DNA of 64,000 nt. Source: Micromonospora nigra. Its GTDB lineage: Bacteria > Actinomycetota > Actinomycetes > Mycobacteriales > Micromonosporaceae. A program made the position numbers and the translations under genes. The DNA lies in assembly GCF_900091585.1 (NCBI RefSeq), contig NZ_FMHT01000003.1, positions 2,719,501-2,783,500 of the forward strand. Reading direction: 5' to 3'. This document shows positions 22,201-48,900 of the stretch, piece after piece; the stretch's first letter is position 1; each line of letters opens with the position of its first letter. The notes under the pieces were generated by a model. That model was given only the letters and a program-made list of their open reading frames with translations, made no database searches and had not been told where the DNA came from.

Positions 22201-24633
22201 CCCGTACCAGTAGTCGCCGTCCAGGACTCCGGCGTCGCGGATCCACGTTCCGGTGACGGTCGAGTGGAACGGCACCACCGGGGCCTGTGCCGTGATCCCG
22301 GCCAGCGCGTCGGCGAGGACGTCGCGGATGTCCGCCACGTGCCGGGTGTGTGAGGCGTAGTCCACCGCCACCCGTCGGACCCGGACATCCTGGCCGGACA
22401 ACACCTCCAGGGCCTCGTCCAGAGCCTGGGCGTCGCCGGCGACCACCACCGACGACGGGCCGTTCACCGCCGCCACCTCGACCCGGTCGGCCCACGGCCG
22501 CAACCGCGCGGTCGCGTCGTCCTCGGACAACGCCACCGAGGCCATACCGCCCCGGCCGGACAACGTGGTGGCGATGGCCCGGCTGCGCAGCGCCACCACG
22601 CGGGCCGCGTCCTCCAACGACAGGGCACCCGCCACGCAGGCCGCAGCGATCTCACCCTGCGAATGGCCCACCACCGCGTCGGGAGAGACACCCACCGACG
22701 CCCACACCGCGGCCAGACCCACCATCACCGCGAAGCTGGCCGGCTGCACCACATCGACCCGGTCCAGGAGTTCGGGCGCGGTCTCGCCGCCCAGGACGTC
22801 CAGCAGCGACCAGTCGATCCACGGTGCCAGGGCGTCGGCGCACTCCGAGATCCGCTTGGTGAAGACCGGCGAGGACGCGAGCAGTTCCCGGCCCATGCCG
22901 AGCCACTGCGAGCCCTGCCCCGGGAACACCCACACCACCTTTCCCGTTGCCCGCGCGCTGCCGGTCACCAGGCCGACGGCGTCCTGGGCCCGGGACAGCG
23001 CCGTCAGCCCGGCGAGCGCCTCCTGCCCGGAGCCGGCCACCACCACAGCGCGCTCGCCGAGCAGAGCCCGGTCGGACACCAACGCGCCGGCCACGGCCGC
23101 CAGCGACGCCGCACCCGACTCGACGTACGACGCCAGCCGTACGGCCTGCCCGGCCAACGCCCCGGTGCTGCGCGCCGACACCACCAGCGGCACCACTGCG
23201 TCGAAGGGCGTCCGCTCGGCGGGCGCCGGTTGCTCAGGTGCCTCCTCGGGCGCCTCCTCGATGATCAGATGTGCGTTCGTCCCGCTGATCCCGAACGACG
23301 ACACCCCGGCCCGGCGCGGGCGCTCGCCCCGCGGCCACTCGCGTGCCTCGGTCAGCAGCTCCACCGCGCCCGCGGTCCAGTCCACCTCGCTCGTGGGCTG
23401 CTGTACGTGCAGCGTCGCCGGTAGGACACCGTGCCGCAGTGCCTGCACCACCTTGATCACGCCGGCCACGCCCGCCGCTGCCTGGGTGTGCCCGATGTTG
23501 GACTTGACCGACCCCAACCACAACGGCTTCCCGGGATCGCGGCCCTGACCGTAGGTGGCCAGCAACGCCTGCGCCTCGATCGGATCACCGAGCGACGTGC
23601 CCGTACCGTGACCCTCCACCAGATCCACCTCGGACGACGACAACCCCGCACTGGCCAACGCAGCACGAATCACCCGCTGCTGCGACGGACCATTCGGCGC
23701 CGTCAACCCGTTCGACGCCCCGTCCTGATTGACCGCACTACCCCGCAACACCGCAAGCACCCGGTGCCCACGCTCCCGCGCCACCGACAAACGCTCCAAC
23801 AACACCAGGCCGACCCCCTCGGCCAGCCCCATCCCGTCCGCACCATCGGCGTACGCCTTACACCGCCCATCCGACGCCAACCCCCGCTGCCGGGAGAACG
23901 ACAGGAAGGAGCCGGGCTTGGCCATCACCATCGCGCCGCCCGCCAGCGCCGCCGAACACTCGCCCTGCCGCAGCGACTGCACGGCCTGATGTATCGCCAC
24001 CAGCGACGACGAACACCCCGTGTCCACCGTCACCGCAGGCCCTCCGAAGCCGAGGACGTACGACACCCGGCCCGTCGCGATGCAGGGCGCGGCACCGGTG
24101 CCCGCGAAACCCTCCAGCTCCGGTGCGACCGGACGGCCGGATCCGGCTCCGTAGCCCTGACTGGACAGCCCGGCGAACACACCGACGTCACCGTCGCGCC
24201 ACGACAACGGGTCGACGCCCGCTCGTTCGATCGCCTCCCAGGAGGTCTCCAGCAGCAACCGCTGCTGCGGGTCCATCGCCAGCGCCTCACGGGGCGAGAT
24301 CCCGAAGAACCCGGGGTCGAACAGGCCCGCGCCGTCGAGGAAACCGCCCTGGTCGGTGTACGACGTACCCGGTCGGTCGGGGTCCGGGTCGAACAGGGCC
24401 GCGAGGTCCCAGCCACGATCGGTGGGAAAGCCGCCGATGGCGTCGACCCCGTTCGCCACGACGTGCCACAGATCCTCCGGCGAGGACACGCCGCCCGGGT
24501 ACCGACACGCCATTCCCACGATGGCGATCGGCTCCCGCGCCTGCTCCTCGACCTCGCGCAGCCGCCGACGGGCGTCGCGGGCGTCGCCGATGGCCCTCTT
24601 GAGGTAGTCGCGGAGTTGTACCTCGTCAGCCAT
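19255..24633 (-). CDS. rifD: RifD-type PKS, module 8
   Basis: Single-module type I PKS of 1792 aa: docking helix (MADEVQLRDYLKRAIGDA), KS Cys207, AT Ser658, DH His964, KR Tyr1507, ACP Ser1672, C-terminal docking region ending about residue 1792. The AT is methylmalonyl-type ([10 protein letters not shown]). The KS active site is VDTGCSSS where the other modules mostly have VDTACSSS. The DH keeps HAVDGVVVLP and LLDVALQ, yet in a rifamycin-like pathway this module leaves a hydroxyl (C21), so the DH is likely idle. The KR has LDD and Tyr, but its cofactor loop is the short SGAGVLG. A 390-bp stretch of the KS is identical to that of rifC. It starts 46 bp after rifC, with GGGAG 9 nt upstream of the ATG. 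Confidence 0.92.
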   Translation of the reverse strand: MADEVQLRDYLKRAIGDARDARRRLREVEEQAREPIAIVGMACRYPGGVSSPEDLWHVVANGVDAIGGFPTDRGWDLAALFDPDPDRPGTSYTDQGGFLDGAGLFDPGFFGISPREALAMDPQQRLLLETSWEAIERAGVDPLSWRDGDVGVFAGLSSQGYGAGSGRPVAPELEGFAGTGAAPCIATGRVSYVLGFGGPAVTVDTGCSSSLVAIHQAVQSLRQGECSAALAGGAMVMAKPGSFLSFSRQRGLASDGRCKAYADGADGMGLAEGVGLVLLERLSVARERGHRVLAVLRGSAVNQDGASNGLTAPNGPSQQRVIRAALASAGLSSSEVDLVEGHGTGTSLGDPIEAQALLATYGQGRDPGKPLWLGSVKSNIGHTQAAAGVAGVIKVVQALRHGVLPATLHVQQPTSEVDWTAGAVELLTEAREWPRGERPRRAGVSSFGISGTNAHLIIEEAPEEAPEQPAPAERTPFDAVVPLVVSARSTGALAGQAVRLASYVESGAASLAAVAGALVSDRALLGERAVVVAGSGQEALAGLTALSRAQDAVGLVTGSARATGKVVWVFPGQGSQWLGMGRELLASSPVFTKRISECADALAPWIDWSLLDVLGGETAPELLDRVDVVQPASFAVMVGLAAVWASVGVSPDAVVGHSQGEIAAACVAGALSLEDAARVVALRSRAIATTLSGRGGMASVALSEDDATARLRPWADRVEVAAVNGPSSVVVAGDAQALDEALEVLSGQDVRVRRVAVDYASHTRHVADIRDVLADALAGITAQAPVVPFHSTVTGTWIRDAGVLDGDYWYGNLRNQVRFGPVVADLVEQGHRVFVEVSAHPVLVQPISEIVDDADVVVTGTLRRGDGGPRRLLTSLAEVFVRGVPVDWNGVLPPVAGHVDLPTYAFDHQHFWLQTEESATDPASLGQSATSHPLLGAMVHLPGSDGRVFTSRLSLRTSPWLADHAVDGVVVLPGSALVELAVRAGDEVGCPVLDELTTESPLVVPEQAGVRVQVVLSGPGDNGVRTVEVYAVRDGGEGWTRHATGVLSAARSPVVDIDLTTWPPPGAEQLETADFYPDMTGLGHAYGPAFQGLRAVWRRGEEMFAEVALSEEPRGDAAAYGIHPALLDVALQPMLLSPGGDATGPRLPLDWHGLTLHAAGASALRIRLAPVGAGAVSLVAVDGDGGPVVTADSVVSRPVSVEKLAVTTETRDSLFRVEWTALPLTAVGPVDGRPDVEVLEVTGGDDALAVTSRALAVLQDWLARPDESRLVVVTRGAVPVGDGAVADPAAAAVWGLVRSAQAENPDRITLLDLEPDGAVEQVLGWALASEEPQLAVRDGVFLVPRLARAGEQERETSAVFGPQSAVLISGAGVLGAVVARQLVIRHGVRRLVLASRRGPDAEGMADLVAELAEHGAQVSVAAGDLSDREHVSALLAEHRPTGVVHTAGVLDDGVVAALTPQRLARVFAPKVDAVRHLDELTRDMDLDVFVVFSSGSGVFGSPGQGNYAAANAFLDAAMANRRAAGLPGLSLAWGLWEQATGMTAHLGEVNQARMSRGGVRAMTATEGMDLFDAALTSEQSLLVPVRLDLREVRASGVVPHLLRGLVRPGRQQARNAAGGDAGLAQRLAGLAPAEQEALLLDLVRAQVSVVLGYSGAAAVRADGAFKDAGFDSLTSLELRNRLREATGLKLPATMAFDYPTPYALARHLRDELGTGGDALAQVNARIEEIETLIGNLALDGSTRSAVTLRLQGLVARCNGVREQADVASVVEQLEAASADDVLDFIDAELGLT
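23509..23898 (-). repeat. 390-bp perfect direct repeat, copy in module 8 KS
   Basis: Identical base for base to 29000-29389 in the module 7 KS. It codes for the second half of the KS, from [16 protein letters not shown] through the [13 protein letters not shown]is-loop to PLWLGS. In both copies leucine is often TTG and glycine often GGG, unlike the CTG/GGC-rich flanks. Confidence 0.95.
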
Positions 24634-24679
24634 TGAACTCAGCTCCCAGGGAAGATCCGTGTGCGTTTCCGTACGGTGG

Positions 24680-27600
24680 TCAGGCGAAGCGATCCACGAG
24701 CGCGAAGAGTTCCTCGTCGCTGGCGGATTCGAGGTCGTCGTCGGACGGGTCCGGGCGAGCCGCCGCCTCGGCTGCGGTCAGCAGTTGACGCAGTCGCTCG
24801 GTGATCCGGTTCCGGGCGTCGTCGTCGGCGGCTGCGGACCCGATCGCCGACTCCAGGCGGGCGAGATCGGCCAGTACGGAGTCGACCGGGGACGATTCGT
24901 CGATGGCGAGTTCGTCGCGTAGGTAGCGGGCGACGGCCTGCGCGTTCGGGTAGTCGAACACCAGGGTGGCCGGCAGCTTCATTCCGGTCGCCTCGCGCAA
25001 CCGGTTGCGCAACTCCACGGAGGTGAGCGAGTCGAACCCGGCGTCCTTGAACGCCCCGTCCGCCCGTACGGCATCCGCTGCCGAGTGCCCGAGCACGACC
25101 GCGACCTGGGCACGCACCAGGTCCAACAGCAGTGCCTCCTGCTCGGCCGGGGTGAGTTCGGCGAGTCGGCGGGCCAGCCCGCCGTCCCCGCCGGACGCCG
25201 CCCGTGCCGACTGCCGACCGACCCGGACGAGGCCCCGCAGCATGTGCGGTACGCTGCCGCCCGCGGTGGCGTCGGCACGGACCTCCCGCAGGTCCAGCTT
25301 GATCGGCACCAGCAGCGCCGACCCGCAGGTCAGCGCGGCGTCGAACAGGTCCATGCCGTCCTCGGAACCGAGACCCAGAACTCCCCCACGCCCCTCACGG
25401 CGGCTCATCCGGTCGAGGGTGACGTCGTCGATGGTGTCCGCCATGCCGGTGAGTTCCTGCCACGGCCCCCAGGCCAACGACAGCCCCGGCAGGCCCTCCG
25501 CCCGGCGGTGGGCCATCAGGCCGTCCAGGTAGGCGTTGGCCGCCGCGTAGCCGCCACTGCCCGCACCCATGAAGATCGACGAAGCGGACGAGTACACGAC
25601 GAAGGCGTCGAGATCGAGGTCGCGGGTCAGCTCGTGCAGGTGCCGGACCGCGTCGACCTTCGGTGCGAACACCCGGGCCAGTTTGTCGCGGGTCAACGCC
25701 CCGACCACGCCGGCGTCGAACACGCCCGCCGTGTGCACGACAACGGTCGGACGCTGCTCCGCCAACAGGGCCGCGACCTGATCCCGGTCGGACAGGTCAC
25801 AGCCACGCACCGACACCTCGGCACCCTCTTCGGTCAGCTCGGCGACCAGCTCCGCCACACCGTCGGCGTCCCGGCCCCGGCGGCTGGCCAGCACCAACCG
25901 CCGTACACCGTGCCGAGTGACCAGGTGACGGGCCGCGAGGGCGCCCAACGAGCCGGCACCCGAGACCAGCACCGTCGCGTCCGGGCCGATCCCTGCCGGG
26001 AGATCCACAGCCGGGGCGACGCGGGCGAGGCGCGGCACGGAAAGGCGCGTCCCGCGCGCCGCGACCTGCGGCTCGCCACTGGCCAGTACCGCACCCAGCA
26101 CGGATTCCGCGCCGTTGCCGTCGGCCGGATCGAGGTCCAGCAGAACGATCCGGTCCGGGTTCTCCACCTGTGCGGCACGCACCAGACCCCACACCGCCGA
26201 CGCGGCCGGGTCGGTCACCACGCCGTCACCAGCGGGCATCGCGCCCCGGGTGGCCACCACGAGCCGCGACTCGTCCAGTTCGGCTGCCGCCACCCACGCC
26301 TGCACCACCGCCAGCACCTGCGACGTGACGGCCAGCGCGTCGCCGTCGCCGACCGCTTCCAGCACCACCGCCGCAGGCGCGTCGGTCAGGGCGGCCACCT
26401 CGTCGGCGGTGGCCACCGCCACCCACGACGGCGTGGGCTGCCCCGCGACCGCCGGCAGCTCGGTCCAGTCGACCTGGAACAGGGAGTTGGCTCCGGCCAC
26501 GTCCATCTGTTCGGTCGACACGGTGCGCAACAACAACGAGTCCATCGTCAGGACCGGGCCGCCGGTCTGGTCGGCGGCCTCGACGATCATCGCGTCCGGG
26601 CCGCCGGAGGAGACCCGGACCCGCAACGCCGACGCGCCCACGGCGTGCAGCACGAGCCCGTTCCACGCGAACGGCATCACCGACCGCCCGGGTTGCTCGT
26701 CCGTCCCGGCCGCCGCCGCGGCAACGGTGCCGGTCTGCAGGGCCGCGTCCAGCAGTGCGGGATGGATGCCGTACGCGGCGGCGTCCCCGCGGTGTTCCTC
26801 GGGCAGGGCCACCTCGGCGAACACCTCCTCGCCCAGCCGCCACACCGTCCGCACGCCCTGGAACGCGGGCCCGTACGCGTAACCCCGCTCGACCAGGTCG
26901 GCGTAGAAGTCCCCGACCTCGACCCGCTGCGCGCCAGGGGGCGGCCACGCCGTGAAGTCGAACGTGGTGCCGGTACGGCCCGGCCGCGGCGACAGCACAC
27001 CCGTGGCGTGTCGCGTCCACGCCTCGGTCCCGTCCTCGCCCAGCGAGTACACGCTCACCGGGCGGGCGCCGTTGTCGTCCGGTCCGCCCACCGCGACCTG
27101 GATCCGGACGCCGCCCTGCTCGGGCACCACCAGCGGCACCTCGGTGACGAGTTCTTCCAGGACCGGGCACCCGAGCTCGTCACCGGCCCGCAGTGCCAAC
27201 TCCACCATGCCGGTGCCGGGGAACAGCACCACGCCGCCGATCGCGTGGTCGGCCAGCCACGGATGCGACCGCAGCGAGAGCTGCGACGTGAACACCGCCC
27301 CGTCCGACTGCGGCAACCGCACCACCGCACTCATCAGGGGGTGATCCGTCGGCGACTGACCGAGCGACGTGGCGTCGGTCGACGCGTCGGCCGACTGGAG
27401 CCAGTAGTGCTGGCGGTCGAAGGCGTAGGTCGGCAGCTCCACCTGCGCCGACGCCGCCCCCGCCGGCAGCATCGCGGTCCAGTCCACCCCGACGCCGCCA
27501 ACGAACAGCTCGGCCATCGACGTGAGCAGCCGCCGTGGGCCGCCGTCGTCGCGCCGCAGCGAGCCGACGACCAGGACGTCCGCGTCGTCCACGAGCTCGC

Positions 27601-30118
27601 TGACCGGCTGCACGAGGACCGGATGCGAACTGATCTCGAGGAAGACCCCGAACCGTTGGTCGAGCAGGTCGGCCACCGCCGGGGCGAACCGGACCTGGTT
27701 GCGCAGGTTCCGGTACCAGTAGTCACCGTCCACGACTCCGGCGTCCCGGATCCACTCCCCGGTCACGGTCGAGCGGAACGGCACCACCGGTGCCTGCGCC
27801 GTGATCCCGGCCAGGGCCGTGGCCAGCGTGTCCCGGATGTCCTCCACGTGGCGCGAGTGCGACGCGTAGTCCACCGCCACCCGCCGTACCCGCGCTCCCT
27901 GGCCCTCCAGCGACTCCAACGCCTCGTCCAACGCGTTGGCGTCACCGGCGATGACCACGGACGAGGGACCGTTCAGCGCGGCCACCTCGACCCGGTCCGC
28001 CCACGGTGCCAGCCGGGTGAGAACGTCGTCCTCGCTCAACGCGACGGAGGCCATGCCACCGCGACCCGACAGCGTCGAGGCGATGGCCTGACTCCGCAGT
28101 GCCACCACCCGGGCGGCGTCCTCGAGGGACAGCGCCTCCGCCACGCACGCCGCCGCGATCTCGCCCTGTGAGTGGCCCAGCACGGCGTCGGGCCGTACAC
28201 CCGCCGACGCCCACACCGCGGCCAGGCCGACCATCACGGCGAAGCTGGCCGGCTGGAGCACGTCGACCCGGTCCATCAGGCCGGGATCGGCGTCGCCGCT
28301 GAGCACGTCCTCCAGCGACCAGTCGATCCACGGCTTCAGGGCGGTTGCGCACTCGGCGACCCGGTCGGCGAAGACGGCCGAGGAGTTCAGCAGCTCACGA
28401 CCCATCCCGAGCCACTGCGAGCCCTGGCCCGGGAACACCCACACCACCTTCCCGGGCGCGCGACCGCTGCCGGTCACCACACCGACGGCGTCCTCGCCAC
28501 GGGCGAGCGCACCGAGGGCGGCACCCGCCTCCTCGGCCGAATCGGTCACCACGACGGCGCGTTCGTCCAGCACCGCCCGACCCGAGACCAGCGTGCCGGC
28601 CACGCGAGCGAGCGGCACCGCCGTTGCCCCGACGAACGCGGCCAGCCGACCCGCCTGCCCAGCCAGCGACGCCGCGCTGCGAGCCGTCACGACGAGCGGC
28701 ACCACACCGTGTGCCGTCACCTCGTCGGTCGGCTCCTCGGGTGCCTCCTCGATGATCAGATGTGCGTTCGTCCCGCTGACCCCGAACGACGACACCCCGG
28801 CCCGGCGCGGGTGGCCGTCGCGCGGCCACTGGCGCGCCTCGGTGAGCAGTTCCACCGCGCCCTCCGACCAGTCGACGGCGCTGGTGGGCTCGTCGACGTG
28901 CAGGCTGGGTGGCATGACCCCGTGCCGCAACGCCTGCACCACCTTGATCACACTGGCCACGCCCGCAGCGGCCTGCGCATGGCCGACGTTCGACTTCAAC
29001 GACCCCAACCACAACGGCTTCCCGGGATCGCGGCCCTGACCGTAGGTGGCCAGCAACGCCTGCGCCTCGATCGGATCACCGAGCGACGTGCCCGTACCGT
29101 GACCCTCCACCAGATCCACCTCGGACGACGACAACCCCGCACTGGCCAACGCAGCACGAATCACCCGCTGCTGCGACGGACCATTCGGCGCCGTCAACCC
29201 GTTCGACGCCCCGTCCTGATTGACCGCACTACCCCGCAACACCGCAAGCACCCGGTGCCCACGCTCCCGCGCCACCGACAAACGCTCCAACAACACCAGG
29301 CCGACCCCCTCGGCCAGCCCCATCCCGTCCGCACCATCGGCGTACGCCTTACACCGCCCATCCGACGCCAACCCCCGCTGCCGGGAGAAGACGACGAACG
29401 AGTTGGGGCTGGACATCACCATCGCCCCGCCGGCCAGCGCCATCGAACAGTCGCCCTGCCGCAGGGCCTGCGCCGCGAAGTGCATCGCCACCAGCGACGA
29501 CGAACACGCGGTGTCGAGCGTGACCGCCGGCCCCTCAAGACCGAAGACGTACGACACCCGGCCGGACGCCACGCTCGACGCCAACCCGGTGCCCGCGAAG
29601 CTCTGCATCTCCGGTCCGATGGGGCCGGAACCGTAGCCCTGTGGGGCCGCGCCGACGAACACGCCGACGTCGGTGCCCCTCAGCGACGTCGGGTCGACGG
29701 ACGCGTTCTCGAAGGCCTCCCACGATGTCTCCAGCAGCAGCCGCTGCTGCGGATCCATCGCCAGCGCCTCACGCGGCGAGATCCCGAAGAACCCCGCGTC
29801 GAACAGTCCCGCCTCGTGCAGGAAACCGCCCTGGCTGACGTACGAGGTGCCCGAGTGGTCGGGGTCGGGATCGAACAGGTTCTCCAGGTTCCAGCCCCGG
29901 TCCGTCGGGAAGCCCGACACCGCGTCCCGGCCGTCGGACACCAGTCGCCAGAGGTCATCGGGCCCGTCCACACCGCCCGGCAGCCGGCAGGCCATCCCGA
30001 CGATGGCGATCGGTTCCCGGGACGCGCCGAGGAGCTGGCGGTTGCGCTTCTTCAGCTCACCGACCTCGGTCACCGACCGCCGCAGCGCCTCGACGACCTT
30101 CTCGTACGACGCACTCAT
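24680..30118 (-). CDS. rifC: RifC-type PKS, module 7
   Basis: Single-module type I PKS of 1812 aa from the ATG at 30118 ([16 protein letters not shown]), a docking coil. An in-frame start 13 codons upstream exists, but this ATG has a G-rich site about 6 nt upstream and begins the docking helix correctly. Order: KS Cys205, AT Ser650 ([10 protein letters not shown], methylmalonyl), DH His958 ([17 protein letters not shown]), KR Tyr1524, ACP Ser1697, C-terminal docking helices. The KR lacks LDD (VFDAG) and has the one-residue-short loop SGAGSLG. A rifamycin-like product needs only ketoreduction here (C23 hydroxyl), so the intact-looking DH would be skipped. It lies 45 bp after rifB. Confidence 0.92.
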   Translation of the reverse strand: MSASYEKVVEALRRSVTEVGELKKRNRQLLGASREPIAIVGMACRLPGGVDGPDDLWRLVSDGRDAVSGFPTDRGWNLENLFDPDPDHSGTSYVSQGGFLHEAGLFDAGFFGISPREALAMDPQQRLLLETSWEAFENASVDPTSLRGTDVGVFVGAAPQGYGSGPIGPEMQSFAGTGLASSVASGRVSYVFGLEGPAVTLDTACSSSLVAMHFAAQALRQGDCSMALAGGAMVMSSPNSFVVFSRQRGLASDGRCKAYADGADGMGLAEGVGLVLLERLSVARERGHRVLAVLRGSAVNQDGASNGLTAPNGPSQQRVIRAALASAGLSSSEVDLVEGHGTGTSLGDPIEAQALLATYGQGRDPGKPLWLGSLKSNVGHAQAAAGVASVIKVVQALRHGVMPPSLHVDEPTSAVDWSEGAVELLTEARQWPRDGHPRRAGVSSFGVSGTNAHLIIEEAPEEPTDEVTAHGVVPLVVTARSAASLAGQAGRLAAFVGATAVPLARVAGTLVSGRAVLDERAVVVTDSAEEAGAALGALARGEDAVGVVTGSGRAPGKVVWVFPGQGSQWLGMGRELLNSSAVFADRVAECATALKPWIDWSLEDVLSGDADPGLMDRVDVLQPASFAVMVGLAAVWASAGVRPDAVLGHSQGEIAAACVAEALSLEDAARVVALRSQAIASTLSGRGGMASVALSEDDVLTRLAPWADRVEVAALNGPSSVVIAGDANALDEALESLEGQGARVRRVAVDYASHSRHVEDIRDTLATALAGITAQAPVVPFRSTVTGEWIRDAGVVDGDYWYRNLRNQVRFAPAVADLLDQRFGVFLEISSHPVLVQPVSELVDDADVLVVGSLRRDDGGPRRLLTSMAELFVGGVGVDWTAMLPAGAASAQVELPTYAFDRQHYWLQSADASTDATSLGQSPTDHPLMSAVVRLPQSDGAVFTSQLSLRSHPWLADHAIGGVVLFPGTGMVELALRAGDELGCPVLEELVTEVPLVVPEQGGVRIQVAVGGPDDNGARPVSVYSLGEDGTEAWTRHATGVLSPRPGRTGTTFDFTAWPPPGAQRVEVGDFYADLVERGYAYGPAFQGVRTVWRLGEEVFAEVALPEEHRGDAAAYGIHPALLDAALQTGTVAAAAAGTDEQPGRSVMPFAWNGLVLHAVGASALRVRVSSGGPDAMIVEAADQTGGPVLTMDSLLLRTVSTEQMDVAGANSLFQVDWTELPAVAGQPTPSWVAVATADEVAALTDAPAAVVLEAVGDGDALAVTSQVLAVVQAWVAAAELDESRLVVATRGAMPAGDGVVTDPAASAVWGLVRAAQVENPDRIVLLDLDPADGNGAESVLGAVLASGEPQVAARGTRLSVPRLARVAPAVDLPAGIGPDATVLVSGAGSLGALAARHLVTRHGVRRLVLASRRGRDADGVAELVAELTEEGAEVSVRGCDLSDRDQVAALLAEQRPTVVVHTAGVFDAGVVGALTRDKLARVFAPKVDAVRHLHELTRDLDLDAFVVYSSASSIFMGAGSGGYAAANAYLDGLMAHRRAEGLPGLSLAWGPWQELTGMADTIDDVTLDRMSRREGRGGVLGLGSEDGMDLFDAALTCGSALLVPIKLDLREVRADATAGGSVPHMLRGLVRVGRQSARAASGGDGGLARRLAELTPAEQEALLLDLVRAQVAVVLGHSAADAVRADGAFKDAGFDSLTSVELRNRLREATGMKLPATLVFDYPNAQAVARYLRDELAIDESSPVDSVLADLARLESAIGSAAADDDARNRITERLRQLLTAAEAAARPDPSDDDLESASDEELFALVDRFA
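29000..29389 (-). repeat. 390-bp perfect direct repeat, copy in module 7 KS
   Basis: Second copy of the 23509-23898 repeat, at an offset of 5491 bp. The sequences diverge at once on both sides. Confidence 0.95.
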
Positions 30119-30163
30119 CAGAGGCCCCCAAACTTTCGGTTGCAGTTGCCGGACCACACGCGA

Positions 30164-45958
<15,795 letters not shown>

Positions 45959-45965
45959 AACCCGT

Positions 45966-45970
45966 CCTCC
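45966..45970 (-). promoter_or_regulatory. Ribosome binding site deciding the rifB start
   Basis: GGAGG on the minus strand is 7 nt upstream of the ATG at 45958. It favours MSAPDEQ over the upstream in-frame MTNERGG start at 45985. Confidence 0.6.
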
Positions 45971-45991
45971 ACGTTCGTTCGTCATCGGTGG

Positions 45992-48900
45992 TCAGCTCGT
46001 CTTGCCCAGAGCGCGTTGGACAAGACCGGTGATGTCCAGTGCGTCGATCAGTTCCACGTCGTCCGCCTCGGTGGGAGCCTGTTCGTCCGGCGGGGTGACG
46101 TCCGGTTCGGCCAGGCCCAGCAGGGTCTCCAGCACGCCCGCCTCCTTGAACCGGGCGATCGGCACGGACGCGAGGACCCGTCGCAGGTCCTCCTCCCGCC
46201 CCGACAGGCCGTTCTCGGGCTCCCGGAGGAGTTCGGCACGCAGGTAACCCACCAGCGCCTCCGGCGTGGGGTAGTCGAAGATCAACGTCGCGGGCAGGCG
46301 TAGCCCGGTAGCCACGTGCAGGCTGTTGCGGAGGTTGACCGCGGCCAGTGAGTCGAAGCCGACCTCCTGGAACGGTTGCCGCGGGCCGATGCCCTCGGCA
46401 CTGCCGTGGCCGAGGACCGTCGAGGCATGTCCCCGGACCAGCCGGAGCAAGATCCGGTTCTGCTCACTGTCCGTGACCCCGCGCAGGGTTTCCGCGAGGG
46501 AAGCGGCGGTGTCGCCGTTCTCGGTGTCGGGCTGCGACGCCGCCAGTGCCGCCTGCGCCTCGGGCAGGTCCGCGAACAGCGGGCTGGGGCGGACCGAGGT
46601 GAAGGCCGGGATGAAGGAGCCCCAGTCCATGTCGGCGACCACCACGAACTTCTCGTTGTCCCGCACCGCCTGCACCATCGCGGTCACCGCGACCGAGGGC
46701 GGCATCGGCAGGACACCGCGCCGGCGAAGCTGGGCGAGCGCGGCCTCGTCCATGCCCACGCCGACCTGGTCCAGCGCTCCCCATCCGATCGACGTCGCGC
46801 GCAGTCCCCGGGCTCGACGCCGTTCGATGAGGGCGTCGAGCACCGCGTTCGCGGCACCGGACGGACCCTGGCCACCCCCGCCCCAGACACCGGCGATCGA
46901 CGAGAACACGACGAAGGCGTCGAGCGGTGTGTCCTCGAACAGTTCGTCGAGCCACACCGCGGTGTCCACCTTGGCCGCGAAGACCTCCGCGAGGTCGTGC
47001 GCGCTGGTGTCGTCGACGGAACTGGTCTGCGTGACGTCGGCGGCGTGGACCACTGCCGTGAGCGGATGCTCCGGGGCCGTCGCGGACACCAGTGCGGCGA
47101 TCGCGTCCCGGTCGGCGTCGGCACCGGACTCCACCACCGTGACCAGGTCGAGACCGGCGAGTTCGGCACGCAGTTCCGCCACCACGTCGTCGGACGCGTG
47201 TGCGGTGACGGTGACGATGAGCCGGTCGACGCCCGCCTGCGCGAGCCAGACCGAGGCATGCCTGCCGAGTCCCTCGGCCCCACCGGTCACCAGGACCGTG
47301 CCGTGGGGTTGCCAACGCCTGCCGGCCGTGGGCTGCGGTACGGGCTTGCGGACGAGCCGCCTGCCGTAGATGCCCGACCGCCGGATGGCGAGCTGATCCT
47401 CCCCGGTGCCGTTGAGCACCCCGAGCAGGCCCTGCACCGTGCGCGGATCGCTCGCCGCGGGCAGGTCGACGAGACCACCCCAGCGGTCGAGTCGCTCCAG
47501 TGCGACGGCGCGGCCGAGACCCCAGAGCGCGGCCTGGGCCGGGGCGGTGACAGCGTCCTGGACACCGATGTTCACCGCGCCTCGGGTCACGCACCAGAGC
47601 GGTGCGCTCGTGTTGCTGCCGCCCAGGGCCTGCACGAGCGCGAGCGTCGTCACCGCGACGGCGGTCGGTCCCTGCGACCCTGGGTCCAGGGCGAGCAGGG
47701 ACAGCACGCCGGTCACGTCGTGGTCCGCCAGGACGCCGGACAGCCGTTCGGCGAGACGGTCCGGGGACCGGTCCTGCTCGCCGACCTCCAACAGGACCAT
47801 GTCGAGCCCCTGAGCGGCCAACTCGGCGAGGAGGGCGTCGTCACCGTGCGCCGACGGCGCCACCACGAGCCACCGGCCAGCCGGTACCCCGGCGGCTTCC
47901 CGGTCCAGCGGCTGCCAACTGACCTGATAGCGCAGCTTCTCCGCGGTCGACGTCTCGCGGCGCTTCCTCCGCCAGTCGGCCAGCACCGGCACGACGGTGT
48001 GCAGGGCTTCGCGCTGGTCGGTCGATGCCATCTCCAGCAGTTCGGAGAGGGAGTCCAGGTTGGCGTGCTCGACCGCGTTCCAGAAGTCGGAGTCTCTCCC
48101 CTCAGCCGCGTCGGCGGCACCGGTGGTCGCCTCGGCCTCGTGCAGCCAGTAGTGCCTGTGGTCGAAGGCGTAGGTGGGCAGGTCCACCCGTTGCGACACC
48201 GGCGGCAGGACGGCGGCCCAGTCGACGGCGACGCCCCGGACGAACAGTTCGGCCATCGAGGCCAGCAGCCGTGGCAGGCCGCCGTCGTTCCGCCGCAGCG
48301 ACCCCGCCACCAGACCGTCGGTGATCTCTGTGATGGGTTGCACCAGCACCGGGTGGGCGCTGAGTTCCACGAACACGGCGTGCCCCTGCTCGACCAGGTC
48401 CGTCACCGCCGGGCCGAAGCCGACCCGACTGCGCAGGTTCCGGTACCAGTAGGCACCGTCGACGACGCCGGCGTCCCGGATCCAGTCCCCGGTGACGGTC
48501 GAGTAGAACGGAATGACCGGTGCCTGCGCGTCGAGCCCGGCCAGCGTGTCGGCGAGGGTGTCGCGGATGTCTTCCACGTGCCAGCTGTGGGAGGCGTAGT
48601 CGACGGCCACCCGCCGTACGCGCACCCCCTGACCGGAGAGGAACTCCAACGCCTCGTCGAGCGCCTCGGCATCCCCGGCGATCACCACGGAGGTAGGGCT
48701 GTTCACCGCCGCCACCTCGATCCGATCCGCCCAGGGCGTCAACCGGGCGACCGTGTCGTCCTCGGGCAGCGCGACCGACGCCATGCCACCGCGACCGGAC
48801 AGCTTCGCGGCGATGGCCCGGCTGCGTAGCGCCGCCACCCGGGCAGCGTCCTCAAGGGACAGCGCGCCGGCCACACACGCGGCGGCGATCTCACCCTGCG

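Noticed and set aside
46600..47300. Module 3 KR as an active reductase
   Set aside because: The active-site Tyr is Ser and the cofactor loop is degenerate.
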